40,381 nt of DNA from positions 1 to 40,381 of the forward strand of contig CALFIU010000020.1 of assembly GCA_937877455.1 (NCBI GenBank), written 5' to 3'. Source of the stretch: an uncultured Bacteroidales bacterium (GTDB lineage: Bacteria > Bacteroidota > Bacteroidia > Bacteroidales > UBA3824). Positions 15,204 through 23,618 of the stretch are shown here, in pieces. The notes below the pieces were generated by a model that had not been told where the DNA came from, did no database searches, and saw only the letters and a list, made by a program, of their open reading frames with translations. The position numbers were made by a program, and so were the translations under genes. Each line of letters starts with the position of its first letter. Position 1 is the first letter of the stretch.

Positions 15204-16409
15204 ATGAAAAGACTAAGTTATCTAATATTATCGGCAATTCTCGCCACAACATTCTTTACAACACAAAGTTGCAATAAGGATGACGACAAAACCGAAAAAA
15301 AAGAAGTAGAAGTAATTCCATTGGAAAACGACGAAGAAAAAAGTCCTGACCAAGACGAGGGACCTTCCGACCAATTTTCTGAAATAACAGCCGCAAACGA
15401 AGTAACACATTCCGACTTAGACTTTGCATACGGAGCAGATCCAGGTTGGATTACAGCAATGGAGAAACAAAGCAAAAAGTTTTACAACACCGATGGTAAC
15501 GAAGCAGATTGTTTTGAGATACTTAGTGGCATAGGCATTAACGCAGCACGGTTTAGAGTTTGGGTAAATCCATCAAACGAAACTGGCATTTGGGGGCTTT
15601 GTAACGCTGAAGACGTAATAAAAAAAGCAATTCGCGCACAAAATGCTGGAATGAAAATAATGATAGATTTTCATTACTCTGACACATGGGCAGACCCAAG
15701 TAACCAAAAGAAACCCGCTGCTTGGGACAATGCTGCAACTGTTTCAGATCTTGCAGATTCAGCAGCAGCGTTTACAAAATTTGTTTTAGAAAATCTAAAA
15801 GCCAAAAACGTTGATGTTAATTGGGTACAAATTGGTAACGAAACTCGCACTGGAATGATGACGACATCATCTACAGGTGGTTCTACAACGGTAAACGGCA
15901 ATATGGGTGAAAACTACAAGACAATACACAATAAATGTGCTGCCGCTGCACGTGCAATCTTCCCAAACACAAAAATAGTAATTCACTTTCAAGACGGACA
16001 AAAATCTCTTTACTCATCGTTCACCAGCATTGTTAAAGATCTTGATATGGACATACTTGGCTTTTCGCTTTATCCAGAATATACCAACAATGGTTCATAT
16101 TGGGTTGCTGATGTTAACGGAATTTCAGAATCGCAATACTCCAAGTGTGCAAAGGTTATGAATTCGTTTGCAAACTCTTATAAAAAAGAAACAATGATTT
16201 GCGAAATAGGAACTACCAACATAGAAAAAGAAACTGCAGGTGCTACATTAAAAACTGCTTTCGACTATATAAAAACTAACGTTTCATCCTGCAAAGGCAT
16301 TTTCTATTGGGAACCAGAATGTTACAATAGTTTTAATAATTATGGAATGGGAGGATTTACAACATCAGGAAAACCAGCTGATGCACTTGTAACTACATAC
16401 AAACACTAA
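15204..16409 (+). CDS. GH53 arabinogalactan endo-beta-1,4-galactanase, lipoprotein
   Basis: An endo-acting glycoside hydrolase that cuts beta-1,4-galactan side chains of pectin. The 401 residues have a lipoprotein signal (TTQSC, C23) followed by an acidic, disordered stretch to about residue 60 and a GH53 TIM barrel. Family features are FAYGADPGWITAME, INAARFRVWVNP, MIDFHYSDTWADP and the acid/base glutamate E213 in WVQIGNET; E334 in MICEIGTT is the likely nucleophile. The lipobox suggests it is anchored at the cell surface, where it would supply oligosaccharides to the SusCD complex. It is separated from susE/F by about 2.9 kb of unrelated genes and has its own promoter and terminator. Confidence 0.93.
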   Translation: MKRLSYLILSAILATTFFTTQSCNKDDDKTEKKEVEVIPLENDEEKSPDQDEGPSDQFSEITAANEVTHSDLDFAYGADPGWITAMEKQSKKFYNTDGNEADCFEILSGIGINAARFRVWVNPSNETGIWGLCNAEDVIKKAIRAQNAGMKIMIDFHYSDTWADPSNQKKPAAWDNAATVSDLADSAAAFTKFVLENLKAKNVDVNWVQIGNETRTGMMTTSSTGGSTTVNGNMGENYKTIHNKCAAAARAIFPNTKIVIHFQDGQKSLYSSFTSIVKDLDMDILGFSLYPEYTNNGSYWVADVNGISESQYSKCAKVMNSFANSYKKETMICEIGTTNIEKETAGATLKTAFDYIKTNVSSCKGIFYWEPECYNSFNNYGMGGFTTSGKPADALVTTYKH

Positions 16410-16432
16410 GACTTTTTTTCATTTGATTAATA

Positions 16433-16466
16433 AAACGCCTCTATGGATTTTTTCATAGCGGCGTTT
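16433..16466 (+). terminator. Intrinsic terminator of the GH53 gene
   Basis: AAACGCC (16433-16439) pairs with GGCGTTT (16460-16466), extended by CTATG/CATAG inside with one mismatch and a T-rich loop; CTTATTTTTAT follows. It begins 24 bases after the GH53 stop. Confidence 0.8.
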
Positions 16467-16498
16467 CTTATTTTTATAGTTCTAAAAAAATTATGATT

Positions 16499-16529
16499 TT
16501 GTATTATTTTAGATTTTTTTTTACTTTTG
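16499..16529 (+). promoter_or_regulatory. Consensus promoter without an evident gene
   Basis: TTTG (16498-16501 region, G at 16501), a 20-bp spacer and TACTTTTG (16522-16529) fit the Bacteroidota consensus fully. It directly follows the GH53 terminator. The next recognised gene, tgt, starts 224 bases later and has its own -7 box next to its start codon. Confidence 0.55.
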
Positions 16530-16730
16530 TGTCCTAAATTTAATTAAAACAAAAATAATACAAACATCAATGCGGTTTAATTTGAATCGACAACATTATG
16601 GACTGGCACATAGGTCCACCTGCAATATGGGAGTTCAAATGAAATTGACGTACGTTACAACAAATTAAATTGACGAGTTAAATTATAGAGAAACATCAAC
16701 AGCAAATTTTAAATTCTCAAATTCATTTTT

Positions 16731-16738
16731 TACCTTTG
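16731..16738 (+). promoter_or_regulatory. -7 element of tgt
   Basis: TACCTTTG fits the consensus exactly, 15 bases before the tgt start codon, a short-leader arrangement common in this phylum. The -33 region is only T-rich, without a clear TTG. Confidence 0.5.
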
Positions 16739-16753
16739 CCACAAAAATAGACA

Positions 16754-17884
16754 ATGGAATTTAAAATAACTTGCAACGATACATCAACACAGGCACGTAC
16801 TGGCATTATAACCACCGACCATGGGCAAATAGAAACACCAATCTTTATGCCCGTAGGCACGGTTGGTTCGGTAAAAGGCGTTCACCAAACCGAACTAAGC
16901 CAAGATATTGATGCCAAAATTATACTCGGCAACACATATCATCTTTATCTCCGACCAGGAACAAACATAATAAACCAAGCTGGCGGATTACACAAATTTA
17001 TAAATTGGAATCGCGCTATACTAACCGATAGTGGTGGTTTTCAAGTATTTTCGTTGGCAGAAAACCGCAAAATCACCGACGAAGGTGTAACATTTCGCAG
17101 TCATATAGATGGTAGCAAACATATCTTTACACCCGAAAACGTTGTAGAAACCGAAAGAATTATCGGTAGCGACTTTATGATGGCTCTTGACGAATGTACA
17201 CCCTACCCTTGCACATACGACTACGCATCCAAATCGCTTGAAATAACACACAAATGGTTGGCACGTGGCGTAAAACGTTTTAAAGAAACCGAACCACTAT
17301 ATGGACACTCACAAGCATATTTTCCAATAGTTCAGGGTAGCGTTTACAAAGATTTACGCATAAAATCGGCAGAGTTTATAGCCTCACAAGATATGGCAGG
17401 TAATGCCATTGGCGGATTGTCGGTTGGAGAGCCTACCGAAATGATGTACGAAATGATAGAAGTGGTAAACAACATACTACCAAAAGACAAACCCCGTTAC
17501 CTCATGGGCGTTGGTACACCAGCAAACATAATTGAAGGCGTTGCACGAGGAATAGACATGTTCGACTGCGTAATGCCAACGCGAAATGGTCGCAACGGAA
17601 TGCTATTCACAAGCCAAGGCACAATAAATATAAAAAACAAAAAATGGGAAAACGATTTTTCACCATTAGACCCAGAAGGCACTTCTTTTGTTGACAAATA
17701 TTATTCAAAAGCATACTTACGTCATTTATTGGTATCGGGCGAAAGACTTGCTGCACAAATAGCAAGCATACACAACCTCGCATTCTACCTCAACCTCGTA
17801 AAAGAAATACGCAGAAGAATAGTTGACGGCACATTTGCAAGTTGGAAAGACGGAGCCGTAAAAAAAATGTCGGAAAGAATTTAA
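16754..17884 (+). CDS. tgt: Queuine/preQ1 tRNA-ribosyltransferase
   Basis: It exchanges guanine 34 in the anticodon of Asp, Asn, His and Tyr tRNAs for a queuosine precursor. The 376-residue length is typical. The substrate-binding DSGGFQVFSL motif, the ALDECTPYP segment, GGLSVGEP and the nucleophile motif DCVMPTRNGRNG are present. Unusually, the C-terminal zinc site, normally a CxCxxC, is replaced: after PLDPE the sequence reads GTSFVDKYYSKAYLRHLL with no cysteine, although SIHNL with its histidine remains. It is 24 bases upstream of the LptG-like permease gene. Identity is firm; metal dependence is in question. Confidence 0.95.
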   Translation: MEFKITCNDTSTQARTGIITTDHGQIETPIFMPVGTVGSVKGVHQTELSQDIDAKIILGNTYHLYLRPGTNIINQAGGLHKFINWNRAILTDSGGFQVFSLAENRKITDEGVTFRSHIDGSKHIFTPENVVETERIIGSDFMMALDECTPYPCTYDYASKSLEITHKWLARGVKRFKETEPLYGHSQAYFPIVQGSVYKDLRIKSAEFIASQDMAGNAIGGLSVGEPTEMMYEMIEVVNNILPKDKPRYLMGVGTPANIIEGVARGIDMFDCVMPTRNGRNGMLFTSQGTINIKNKKWENDFSPLDPEGTSFVDKYYSKAYLRHLLVSGERLAAQIASIHNLAFYLNLVKEIRRRIVDGTFASWKDGAVKKMSERI

Positions 17885-17908
17885 ATCCTAATTTATGAAA
17901 TAACCCAA

Positions 17909-18988
17909 ATGTTTACAAAATTAGACCGATACATAATAAAAAAATTTTTAGGCACATTTTTCTATTCGCTTGTGCTACTTATTTCCATAATTATAGTGTT
18001 TGACATACAAGAAAAGTTGGACGATTTTATGGAAAAGAAAGCTCCAGTAAACGAAATAATTATGGATTATTACGTAAATTTTGCGCCGTATTACGCCAAT
18101 ATGTTTATGTTTTTGTTCATATTTATTTCCGTGATATTCTTTACTTCCAAACTTGCTGGCAACAGCGAAATTATCGCCATACTTAGCGCAGGAATAAGTT
18201 TTAGACGATTGCTTGTGCCATATCTCGAAGCAGCAGCAGTTTTAGCATTGTTGTCATATTTTTTAAGTGCCTATGTAATTCCGCCAGCCACTGAAGTAAG
18301 ACTTAAATTTGAAAACAAATACATCAAGGGGACGTATTACAACGACAGCAGAAACATCCACCGGCAGATAGACACTAACACATTTGTCTATATGCAAAAC
18401 TACGTAACAACATCAAACATTGGTTATAAATTCTCATGGGAAAAATTTGACGACAAAAAACTCAAAGAAAAACTCATGAGCGATTATATCCGTTGGGATT
18501 CTACCAAACAAAAATGGGAGATAAATAATTACTATATCCGTTACAACACCGAAGATGGCGACAGCGTAGTATCTGGCAAAAAAATGGACACCGTTTTGGC
18601 CATTCTCCCAACCGACTTTAACCAAAGGCTCAACGCAATAGAAACCCTTAACAGCGAAGAACTTACAGAATACATAGCCGAACAACGCAGACGCGGCAGC
18701 GAAAACATCGAAGCCTTTGAAGTAGAAAGTTACAAGCGTATAGCATTTCCATTTGCATGTTTTATACTAACAATAATAGGCGTAACGCTATCAAGCAAAA
18801 AAGTTCGCGGAGGAATTGGCATAAACCTTGGCGTGGGGCTCGGTCTAAGTTTTAGTTATATACTTTTTATGCAGATATTTACCCAATTTGCAATAGGAAG
18901 TTCTCTTCCACCGCTACTCGCAGTATGGATTCCTAACATATTGTATTCCATAATAGGTATATTTCTATATTTTAAAGCACCTAAATAA
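17909..18988 (+). CDS. LptF/LptG-family permease (YjgP/YjgQ)
   Basis: An inner-membrane component of the lipopolysaccharide export ABC transporter, which pulls LPS from the inner membrane into the periplasmic bridge. The 359-residue protein has an N-terminal amphipathic start (LDRYIIKKFLGTFFYSL), paired helices at about 12-30, 60-85 and 100-125, a periplasmic beta-jellyroll middle region (about 130-270) and three C-terminal helices. The segment SYKRIAFPFACFILTIIGV and the following GGIGINLGVGL are typical of the family. Bacteroidota often encode several such permeases, so LptF or LptG identity cannot be fixed. It lies between tgt and aroC, with short gaps. Confidence 0.88.
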   Translation: MFTKLDRYIIKKFLGTFFYSLVLLISIIIVFDIQEKLDDFMEKKAPVNEIIMDYYVNFAPYYANMFMFLFIFISVIFFTSKLAGNSEIIAILSAGISFRRLLVPYLEAAAVLALLSYFLSAYVIPPATEVRLKFENKYIKGTYYNDSRNIHRQIDTNTFVYMQNYVTTSNIGYKFSWEKFDDKKLKEKLMSDYIRWDSTKQKWEINNYYIRYNTEDGDSVVSGKKMDTVLAILPTDFNQRLNAIETLNSEELTEYIAEQRRRGSENIEAFEVESYKRIAFPFACFILTIIGVTLSSKKVRGGIGINLGVGLGLSFSYILFMQIFTQFAIGSSLPPLLAVWIPNILYSIIGIFLYFKAPK

Positions 18989-19023
18989 CCACATATTAAC
19001 AAATTCAAACCATATAAAAAAAA

Positions 19024-20001
19024 ATGAACACATTTGGCAATATATTCAAAGTAGAAATTTTTGGAGAGAGCCACGGCAAAGCACTCGGCGTATGTATAGA
19101 TGGTAGCCCTGCTGGCATACCACTAACCGAAGAAGATTTTGTAGCCGACCTTGCTCGCAGAAAATCAGGAGCAAAAGGCACAACACCTCGCAAAGAAGAT
19201 GACTTACCAGAAATAATTAGCGGCATCTTCAACGGCAAAACCACAGGCGCACCAATAACCATACTTTTTAAAAACAACAATACAAAAAGTAAAGACTACT
19301 CTCAACTTTTCAACCATCCACGTCCTGGACATGCCGACTATGCCGCACGAATAAAATACAACGGTTACAACGACTACACTGGCGGTGGGCATTTCTCTGG
19401 AAGGGTTACACTCGGACTCGTAGCAGCAGGAGTTGTTGCAAAAAAAATACTTAAAGACATAGAAATCAACGCTAAAATATTAGAAATAGGCGGCTCTACC
19501 GACATAGAATCTGCCATAAACCACGCCATAGAAACCAAAGATTCTATTGGAGGAATAATAGAATGTGTTGTAAAAGGAGTGCCAACAGGTTTGGGTGAAC
19601 CATTTTTCATGAGTGTTGAAAGCCAAATCTCAGCAGCAGTTTTTTCAATTCCTGCAATAAAAGGAATTGAATTTGGAGCAGGCTTTGCAGTAGCCAAGCT
19701 CACAGGTAGCCAAAACAACGACGATATACTAAACGCCAATGGTATAACACGCACAAACAATGCTGGTGGCATTAACGGTGGCATTTCCAACGGCAACGAT
19801 ATAGTTTTTAGAGTAGCAGTAAAACCAACACCAAGCATTTCGCTACCCCAAAAAACATACAATTTTGAAACTAAAAACGTTGAAGAACTTATAATACAAG
19901 GTCGACACGACCTCTGTATTGCACTTCGTGTACCACCAATAATAGAAGCAGCAACAGCCATAGCATTGGCAGATTTAAGTATGATTTGCAAACGCAAATA
20001 A
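19024..20001 (+). CDS. aroC: Chorismate synthase
   Basis: The last step of the shikimate pathway: conversion of EPSP to chorismate with reduced FMN. The 325-residue protein starts with NTFGNIFKVEIFGESHGKALG, and shows RRKSG, the HPRPGHADYAARIKYNG motif, TGGGHFSGRVT and the C-terminal RHDLCIALRVPPIIEAATAI block. It is a little shorter than the usual 350-360 residues, mostly in the middle, but all signature motifs are present. Its stop codon overlaps the next start by one base (TAATG). Confidence 0.95.
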   Translation: MNTFGNIFKVEIFGESHGKALGVCIDGSPAGIPLTEEDFVADLARRKSGAKGTTPRKEDDLPEIISGIFNGKTTGAPITILFKNNNTKSKDYSQLFNHPRPGHADYAARIKYNGYNDYTGGGHFSGRVTLGLVAAGVVAKKILKDIEINAKILEIGGSTDIESAINHAIETKDSIGGIIECVVKGVPTGLGEPFFMSVESQISAAVFSIPAIKGIEFGAGFAVAKLTGSQNNDDILNANGITRTNNAGGINGGISNGNDIVFRVAVKPTPSISLPQKTYNFETKNVEELIIQGRHDLCIALRVPPIIEAATAIALADLSMICKRK

Positions 20002-20759
20002 TGAAAAAAGTATATTTCGTTTCCGACTTTCATCTCGGTGCGCCAGACACACAAAAATCGCGCGAAAGAGAAAAAAAAATAATTCAATGGCTCGATTTTA
20101 TAAAACCAACAGCCGAAAAAATATTTCTCCTTGGCGATATTTTCGACTTTTGGTATGAGTGGAACAACGTAATACCAAAGGGTTTTGTACGTTTCTTAGG
20201 CAAATTAGCCGAATTAAAAGACTACGGCATCGAAATATATTTTTTTACTGGCAACCATGATCTTTGGGCTTATAGCTACTTAGAAACTGAAATAGGCATA
20301 AAAATAATCCAAAATCCAATGGAAATAGTTATTCAACAAACAAAAATATTTCTTGGACACGGAGATGGGCTTGGACCAAAAGATTATAAATACAAAATAT
20401 TAAAAAAAATCTTCACCAACAAAATAGCTCAATTCTTTTTTTCAAAACTACTCCATCCCGACTTTGCAATATGGCTCGGAAAAAAATGGTCGCTCTCGCG
20501 CGATGCCTACAATCGCGACCCCCAATTTTTAGGCGAACAAGAATGGCTTGTACAGTATTGCAGAGAAAAACTCAAAACAACAACACCCGACTATTTTATT
20601 TTCGGACATCGACATTGCCAAGCATTTTTTCCATTAACACCAAAAACAACATACATAAACACTGGCGTTTGGTTCAAAAATTGTCCTTACGCAGAATTAG
20701 ATAACGGAAAAATTTCGCTAAAAAATTTTATCGATTATGAAAATAGTTGCCATAATTAA
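20001..20759 (+). CDS. LpxH-like UDP-2,3-diacylglucosamine diphosphatase (calcineurin-type)
   Basis: A metallophosphoesterase that probably makes lipid X in lipid A synthesis. The frame is open from 19986, but the ATG at 20001 overlaps the aroC stop (TAATG) and places the first motif at the usual distance, giving 252 residues. Metal-binding motifs are in order: SDFHLGAP (D9, H11), LGDIFDFWYEW, TGNHDLW, GHGDGLG and FGHRHCQ. The FDFWYEW segment is characteristic of LpxH and its homologues. It overlaps the lipid kinase gene by 23 bases, in the same run of genes as the LPS permease. The general class is certain; the exact substrate is inferred. Confidence 0.87.
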   Translation: MKKVYFVSDFHLGAPDTQKSREREKKIIQWLDFIKPTAEKIFLLGDIFDFWYEWNNVIPKGFVRFLGKLAELKDYGIEIYFFTGNHDLWAYSYLETEIGIKIIQNPMEIVIQQTKIFLGHGDGLGPKDYKYKILKKIFTNKIAQFFFSKLLHPDFAIWLGKKWSLSRDAYNRDPQFLGEQEWLVQYCREKLKTTTPDYFIFGHRHCQAFFPLTPKTTYINTGVWFKNCPYAELDNGKISLKNFIDYENSCHN

Positions 20760-21651
20760 CGGGAAAAACCGCAATGCAGAAAAAATAAAAACAGAAATAG
20801 AACAAAAATTTGCAGAATTTTCACCAACTTGTCTAATTACCCAAAAAGGACAAGCATTTCAAATAGCAAAAAATGCAACAATAAACGGCACAGAAACAAT
20901 AATAGCGGCTGGTGGCGATGGCACAATACACGAAATAGCCAATGGAATATTACAAACAAACATGGAAATATCAAAGTTGCCTGCCATAGCACCATACACC
21001 GCTGGCACAGGCAACGACTTGGCACGTTCGATAAATCTTGGCAACAACTTAGACAAAATAAAACAAAAAATAGTTTCCAACCAATGGCAGATAATGGACA
21101 CTGCTGAAATTACTTACCAAAATTTTTCTGGCAACACTGCAAAAAGATATTTCATCAACATGGCAGACCTCGGAATAGGCGCACAAGCAATAAACCGCAT
21201 CGCAAACCGTAAAAAAATATACAACGGAACAATAGCATACTCACAAGCGGCAATTGCATCTTTTTTTACACAAAAAGCAGTAAATGTAATAGTTACAAGC
21301 AAAGATTTTGAATTTAAAGGATTATCCACCGAAATATGCATCGGCAACGGAAAATATTTTGGCGGCGGATTTGGTATCTCACCATATTCCAACCCATTTG
21401 ACTCCAGACTTGAACTATTAATTGTAAAAAAAATGAACACTGCGCGCTTTATACCATTAATAAAAAAAATGCGCGATGCAAAACCCATAATGATAAACGA
21501 ATTTCTCTACAAACGCATAATTAACTGCAACATAGAATCACTTGCAAAACATCAACACATAGTAGAAGCAGACGGAGAATTATTGGGAACTACACCAATA
21601 CAAATAAAAATTGCGTCTGCAGCGTTAAAAATATTTGCAAATACAAAATAA
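20737..21651 (+). CDS. Diacylglycerol kinase-like lipid kinase (YegS/BmrU family)
   Basis: A 304-residue cytoplasmic lipid kinase that phosphorylates diacylglycerol or a related lipid with ATP. The nucleotide-binding GGDGTIHEIANGI motif and YTAGTGNDLAR are diagnostic, followed by the second domain with NMADLGIGAQA, CIGNGKYFGGGF and the C-terminal VEADGELLG motif. The start overlaps the LpxH-like gene by 23 bases. The last bases of the gene contain the rpsP promoter -33 box. Confidence 0.9.
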   Translation: MKIVAIINGKNRNAEKIKTEIEQKFAEFSPTCLITQKGQAFQIAKNATINGTETIIAAGGDGTIHEIANGILQTNMEISKLPAIAPYTAGTGNDLARSINLGNNLDKIKQKIVSNQWQIMDTAEITYQNFSGNTAKRYFINMADLGIGAQAINRIANRKKIYNGTIAYSQAAIASFFTQKAVNVIVTSKDFEFKGLSTEICIGNGKYFGGGFGISPYSNPFDSRLELLIVKKMNTARFIPLIKKMRDAKPIMINEFLYKRIINCNIESLAKHQHIVEADGELLGTTPIQIKIASAALKIFANTK

Positions 21652-21665
21652 TATATATAATTTTG
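21634..21665 (+). promoter_or_regulatory. Promoter of rpsP-rimM
   Basis: TTTG (21634-21637), a 20-bp spacer and TAATTTTG (21658-21665) match the Bacteroidota consensus completely. The -33 box lies inside the end of the lipid kinase gene, so the ribosomal genes are uncoupled from the upstream lipid genes. Confidence 0.72.
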
Positions 21666-21699
21666 CAACGACAAAAAATAAACAAATAAATAAAAAATT

Positions 21700-22233
21700 A
21701 TGCCTGTTAAAATTAGATTAGCAAGACAAGGTAAAAAACGCTACGCACACTACGCGATAGTGATTGCCGACAGCAGAGCGCCACGTGATGGCCGATTCAT
21801 AGAAAAATTGGGAACCTACGATCCCAACACCAATCCGGCTAAAATTGACATCAATTTTGACCGTGCAGTTTATTGGATTCAAACAGGCGCGCAACCTACC
21901 GATACTTGCAGAAACTTGCTTTCAACCAAAGGCGTGTTGTTAAAAGACCACCTTCTCCGCGGTGTAAAGAAAGGCGCGTTGACGTTAGAACAAGCTGAAA
22001 CAAAATTTGAAGCTTGGAAAAACGAAAAAGAAGCGAAACTAAACGCACAAAAAACTGCAGCAGACAACAACAAAAAAACTGCAGCTGCAAAACGCCTTGA
22101 AGCCGAAACAAAAGTAAAAGAAAGCAAATTGGCAGAACAAGCCAAGAAAAAAGCAGAAGCAGCCGAAGCAGCAAAAGCTCAAGCCGCATCTGAAGAACAA
22201 GCCGCACCAGCCGATGAACCAAAAGCCGAATAA
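21700..22233 (+). CDS. rpsP: Ribosomal protein bS16 with C-terminal extension
   Basis: A small-subunit ribosomal protein that binds 16S rRNA early in assembly. The first ~80 residues are canonical (PVKIRLARQGKKRYAHYAIVIADSR, RFIEKLGTYDPNTNP). The remaining ~95 residues form a long Lys/Ala/Glu-rich helical tail ending in AAPADEPKAE, far longer than the ~80-90 residue bS16 of E. coli but usual for Bacteroidota. It is preceded by a consensus promoter and overlaps rimM by 20 bases. Confidence 0.96.
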   Translation: MPVKIRLARQGKKRYAHYAIVIADSRAPRDGRFIEKLGTYDPNTNPAKIDINFDRAVYWIQTGAQPTDTCRNLLSTKGVLLKDHLLRGVKKGALTLEQAETKFEAWKNEKEAKLNAQKTAADNNKKTAAAKRLEAETKVKESKLAEQAKKKAEAAEAAKAQAASEEQAAPADEPKAE

Positions 22234-22774
22234 ATATTTCGACAAGAAAAATTTAGTTCGTGCTGCCAAAATCACTGGTATTGACGGTACAAAAGGCGGT
22301 GTAACCATAGAATTTGCCGCTCAAAATTACGACATCGACATTACGGAACCAGCACTCGTTGAAATAGACGGGTGTTTGATTCCGTTTTTTTTCGATCAAA
22401 CCCAAACTTTTGAAAACAAAAAAGGAGTTGTAGTAAAATTCGATACAGTCAATTCTGTTGAAGATGCAAAAGACTTAATTAACAAAGATTTATACGTTTT
22501 AAAAGAACATTTAATAGTTTACGACAACCAAAACGAAGACTACAACGATAATTTTGAATTTATAGGTTACATAGCTATAGACCACGCAACAGGAAACATA
22601 ATTGGCAAAATAATAGATTTTAACCCCATTCCTGGCAATCCAATAATAGAAATTGAAAATTCTCAAAAACAAGAAATCCTAATACCTCTTGCCGCAATAG
22701 AAATAAAAAACCAAGACGAGGAAAATAAAAAATTAACTATAACAATCCCCGATGGTATTTTAGAATTAAACTAA
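22214..22774 (+). CDS. rimM: 16S rRNA processing protein RimM
   Basis: An assembly factor that binds the 30S head region through protein uS19 and helps mature 16S rRNA. The 186 residues contain the N-terminal RimM barrel (KKNLVRAAKITGIDGTKGGVTIEF) and the PRC-barrel-like domain (about 95-185: YIAIDHATGNIIGKIIDF..., ending in ITIPDGILELN). It is divergent but correctly sized. The start overlaps the end of rpsP by 20 bases, suggesting coupled translation. trmD, which often follows rimM in other phyla, is absent here. Confidence 0.9.
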   Translation: MNQKPNKYFDKKNLVRAAKITGIDGTKGGVTIEFAAQNYDIDITEPALVEIDGCLIPFFFDQTQTFENKKGVVVKFDTVNSVEDAKDLINKDLYVLKEHLIVYDNQNEDYNDNFEFIGYIAIDHATGNIIGKIIDFNPIPGNPIIEIENSQKQEILIPLAAIEIKNQDEENKKLTITIPDGILELN

Positions 22775-22811
22775 ACAACAATCCTTACTCAATATGCCAT
22801 TAACACAAAAA

Positions 22812-22843
22812 CGGCCTTGGCAAAACCAAGACCGCCAGTTTTT
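22812..22843. terminator. Bidirectional terminator between rimM and the DIP1984-family gene
   Basis: CGGCCTTGG (22812-22820) pairs with CCAAGACCG (22826-22834) with one internal mismatch and a CAAAA loop. A-rich sequence precedes it and T residues follow (22839-22843), so it can serve both converging transcripts. Confidence 0.75.
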
Positions 22844-22908
22844 AGTCAATATCTGGTGCTAAAAATGATATGTGATTTATGCGTTTATAAGTTGTTTGAG
22901 CATAAAAA

Positions 22909-23008
22909 TAAAATTTAACCTCTCGCTCCTCTTCGAAGTTCACTATGATTTGCATTACAAATCGCGCAAAGTATAACTCCTTTGCAGAGTTGACATTCGC
23001 CCTAAAAA
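22909..23008. repeat. Possible interspersed intergenic element
   Basis: A segment between the terminator and the DIP1984-family gene with two small hairpins: GATTTG/CAAATC (22950-22966 region) and GCAAAG/CTTTGC (22968-22987 region). Its base composition is richer in GC than the flanks. On the minus strand it forms an open stretch of about 28 codons (GECQLCKGVILCAICNANHS and on) with no start of its own. It looks like a copy of a dispersed repeat, but only one copy is in the window. Confidence 0.35.
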
Positions 23009-23018
23009 CTCATATTTT

Positions 23019-23474
23019 TTATTCTATTAAGTCAACACTCCAATTGGTTTGTTGTAAAAGATTATTTAACATACGAATTTGTTTTGAATATTCGTCAATT
23101 TTAGTCTGAATATCTTTAACTTTAACAGCACTTAAAATTTTAATTTCCGAACGAGATGCCCTTGTTGCCGTGCGACTTGCACAATCTACAAGATTTCTTA
23201 AAATCGACGCTTGTTGAACAAGACAATCCTTTTCTGCAATAAGTTCGGTAAGCGATTTACCTTCAACTTTAACTTCAGAATTAGAAATATTAATTCTTGC
23301 AACTATATATTTTAACCTATTGACAGCATCGTCAAGTTCTTTTAACAAAGACTCAGGATTTTCTGCTGGCTTTTCTCCTTCTTGAACCAACGCGTTGTTT
23401 TGGAGACGACTGCCAAGCTGTGCAATTTTTTTATTTAAATCAGCCCGTTCTTGCAATGCTTCTGCTAATTTCAT
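23019..23474 (-). CDS. DIP1984-family (septicolysin-like) protein
   Basis: A 151-residue soluble, helical, probably coiled-coil protein. MKLAEALQERADLNKKIAQL, the VQEGEKPAENPESLL segment and the SRSEIKI..VKVKDIQTKIDE.SKQIR region followed by NNLLQQTNWSVDL are the family pattern. Members are scattered among bacteria; the name septicolysin comes from an old haemolysin claim, but the cellular role is not established. It stands alone between terminators. A TATTTTTG box on the minus strand (23502-23509) may be its -7 element. Confidence 0.85.
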   Translation of the reverse strand: MKLAEALQERADLNKKIAQLGSRLQNNALVQEGEKPAENPESLLKELDDAVNRLKYIVARINISNSEVKVEGKSLTELIAEKDCLVQQASILRNLVDCASRTATRASRSEIKILSAVKVKDIQTKIDEYSKQIRMLNNLLQQTNWSVDLIE

Positions 23475-23618
23475 ATTTCAATATTTTTAGTTTTTACAAG
23501 CCAAAAATAACAGAAAAGTTTTTAAAACATAAAAAAATTAGAAAAAAAATTTCAAACGCTTATTCAAATATGTGTTGTATTTTATATTGAAATTAAGAAA
23601 TAACTTTACAACAAAAAA

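Larger units (their letters stand above)
16467..16753. other. Intergenic region between GH53 and tgt
   Basis: It holds the promoter at 16499-16529, then about 190 bases in which I find only very short frames (for example a 32-codon frame from an ATG at 16571 and a 14-codon frame from 16598). None resembles a known family. It may encode a small RNA or a long leader of tgt, or nothing. Confidence 0.4.

Noticed and set aside
16571..16669. 32-codon open frame before tgt
   Set aside because: No family resemblance and no clear ribosome binding context; kept only as a possibility under the orphan promoter.
19374..20087. 237-codon minus-strand open frame opposite aroC
   Set aside because: Lies fully over conserved chorismate synthase motifs and has no own signals.
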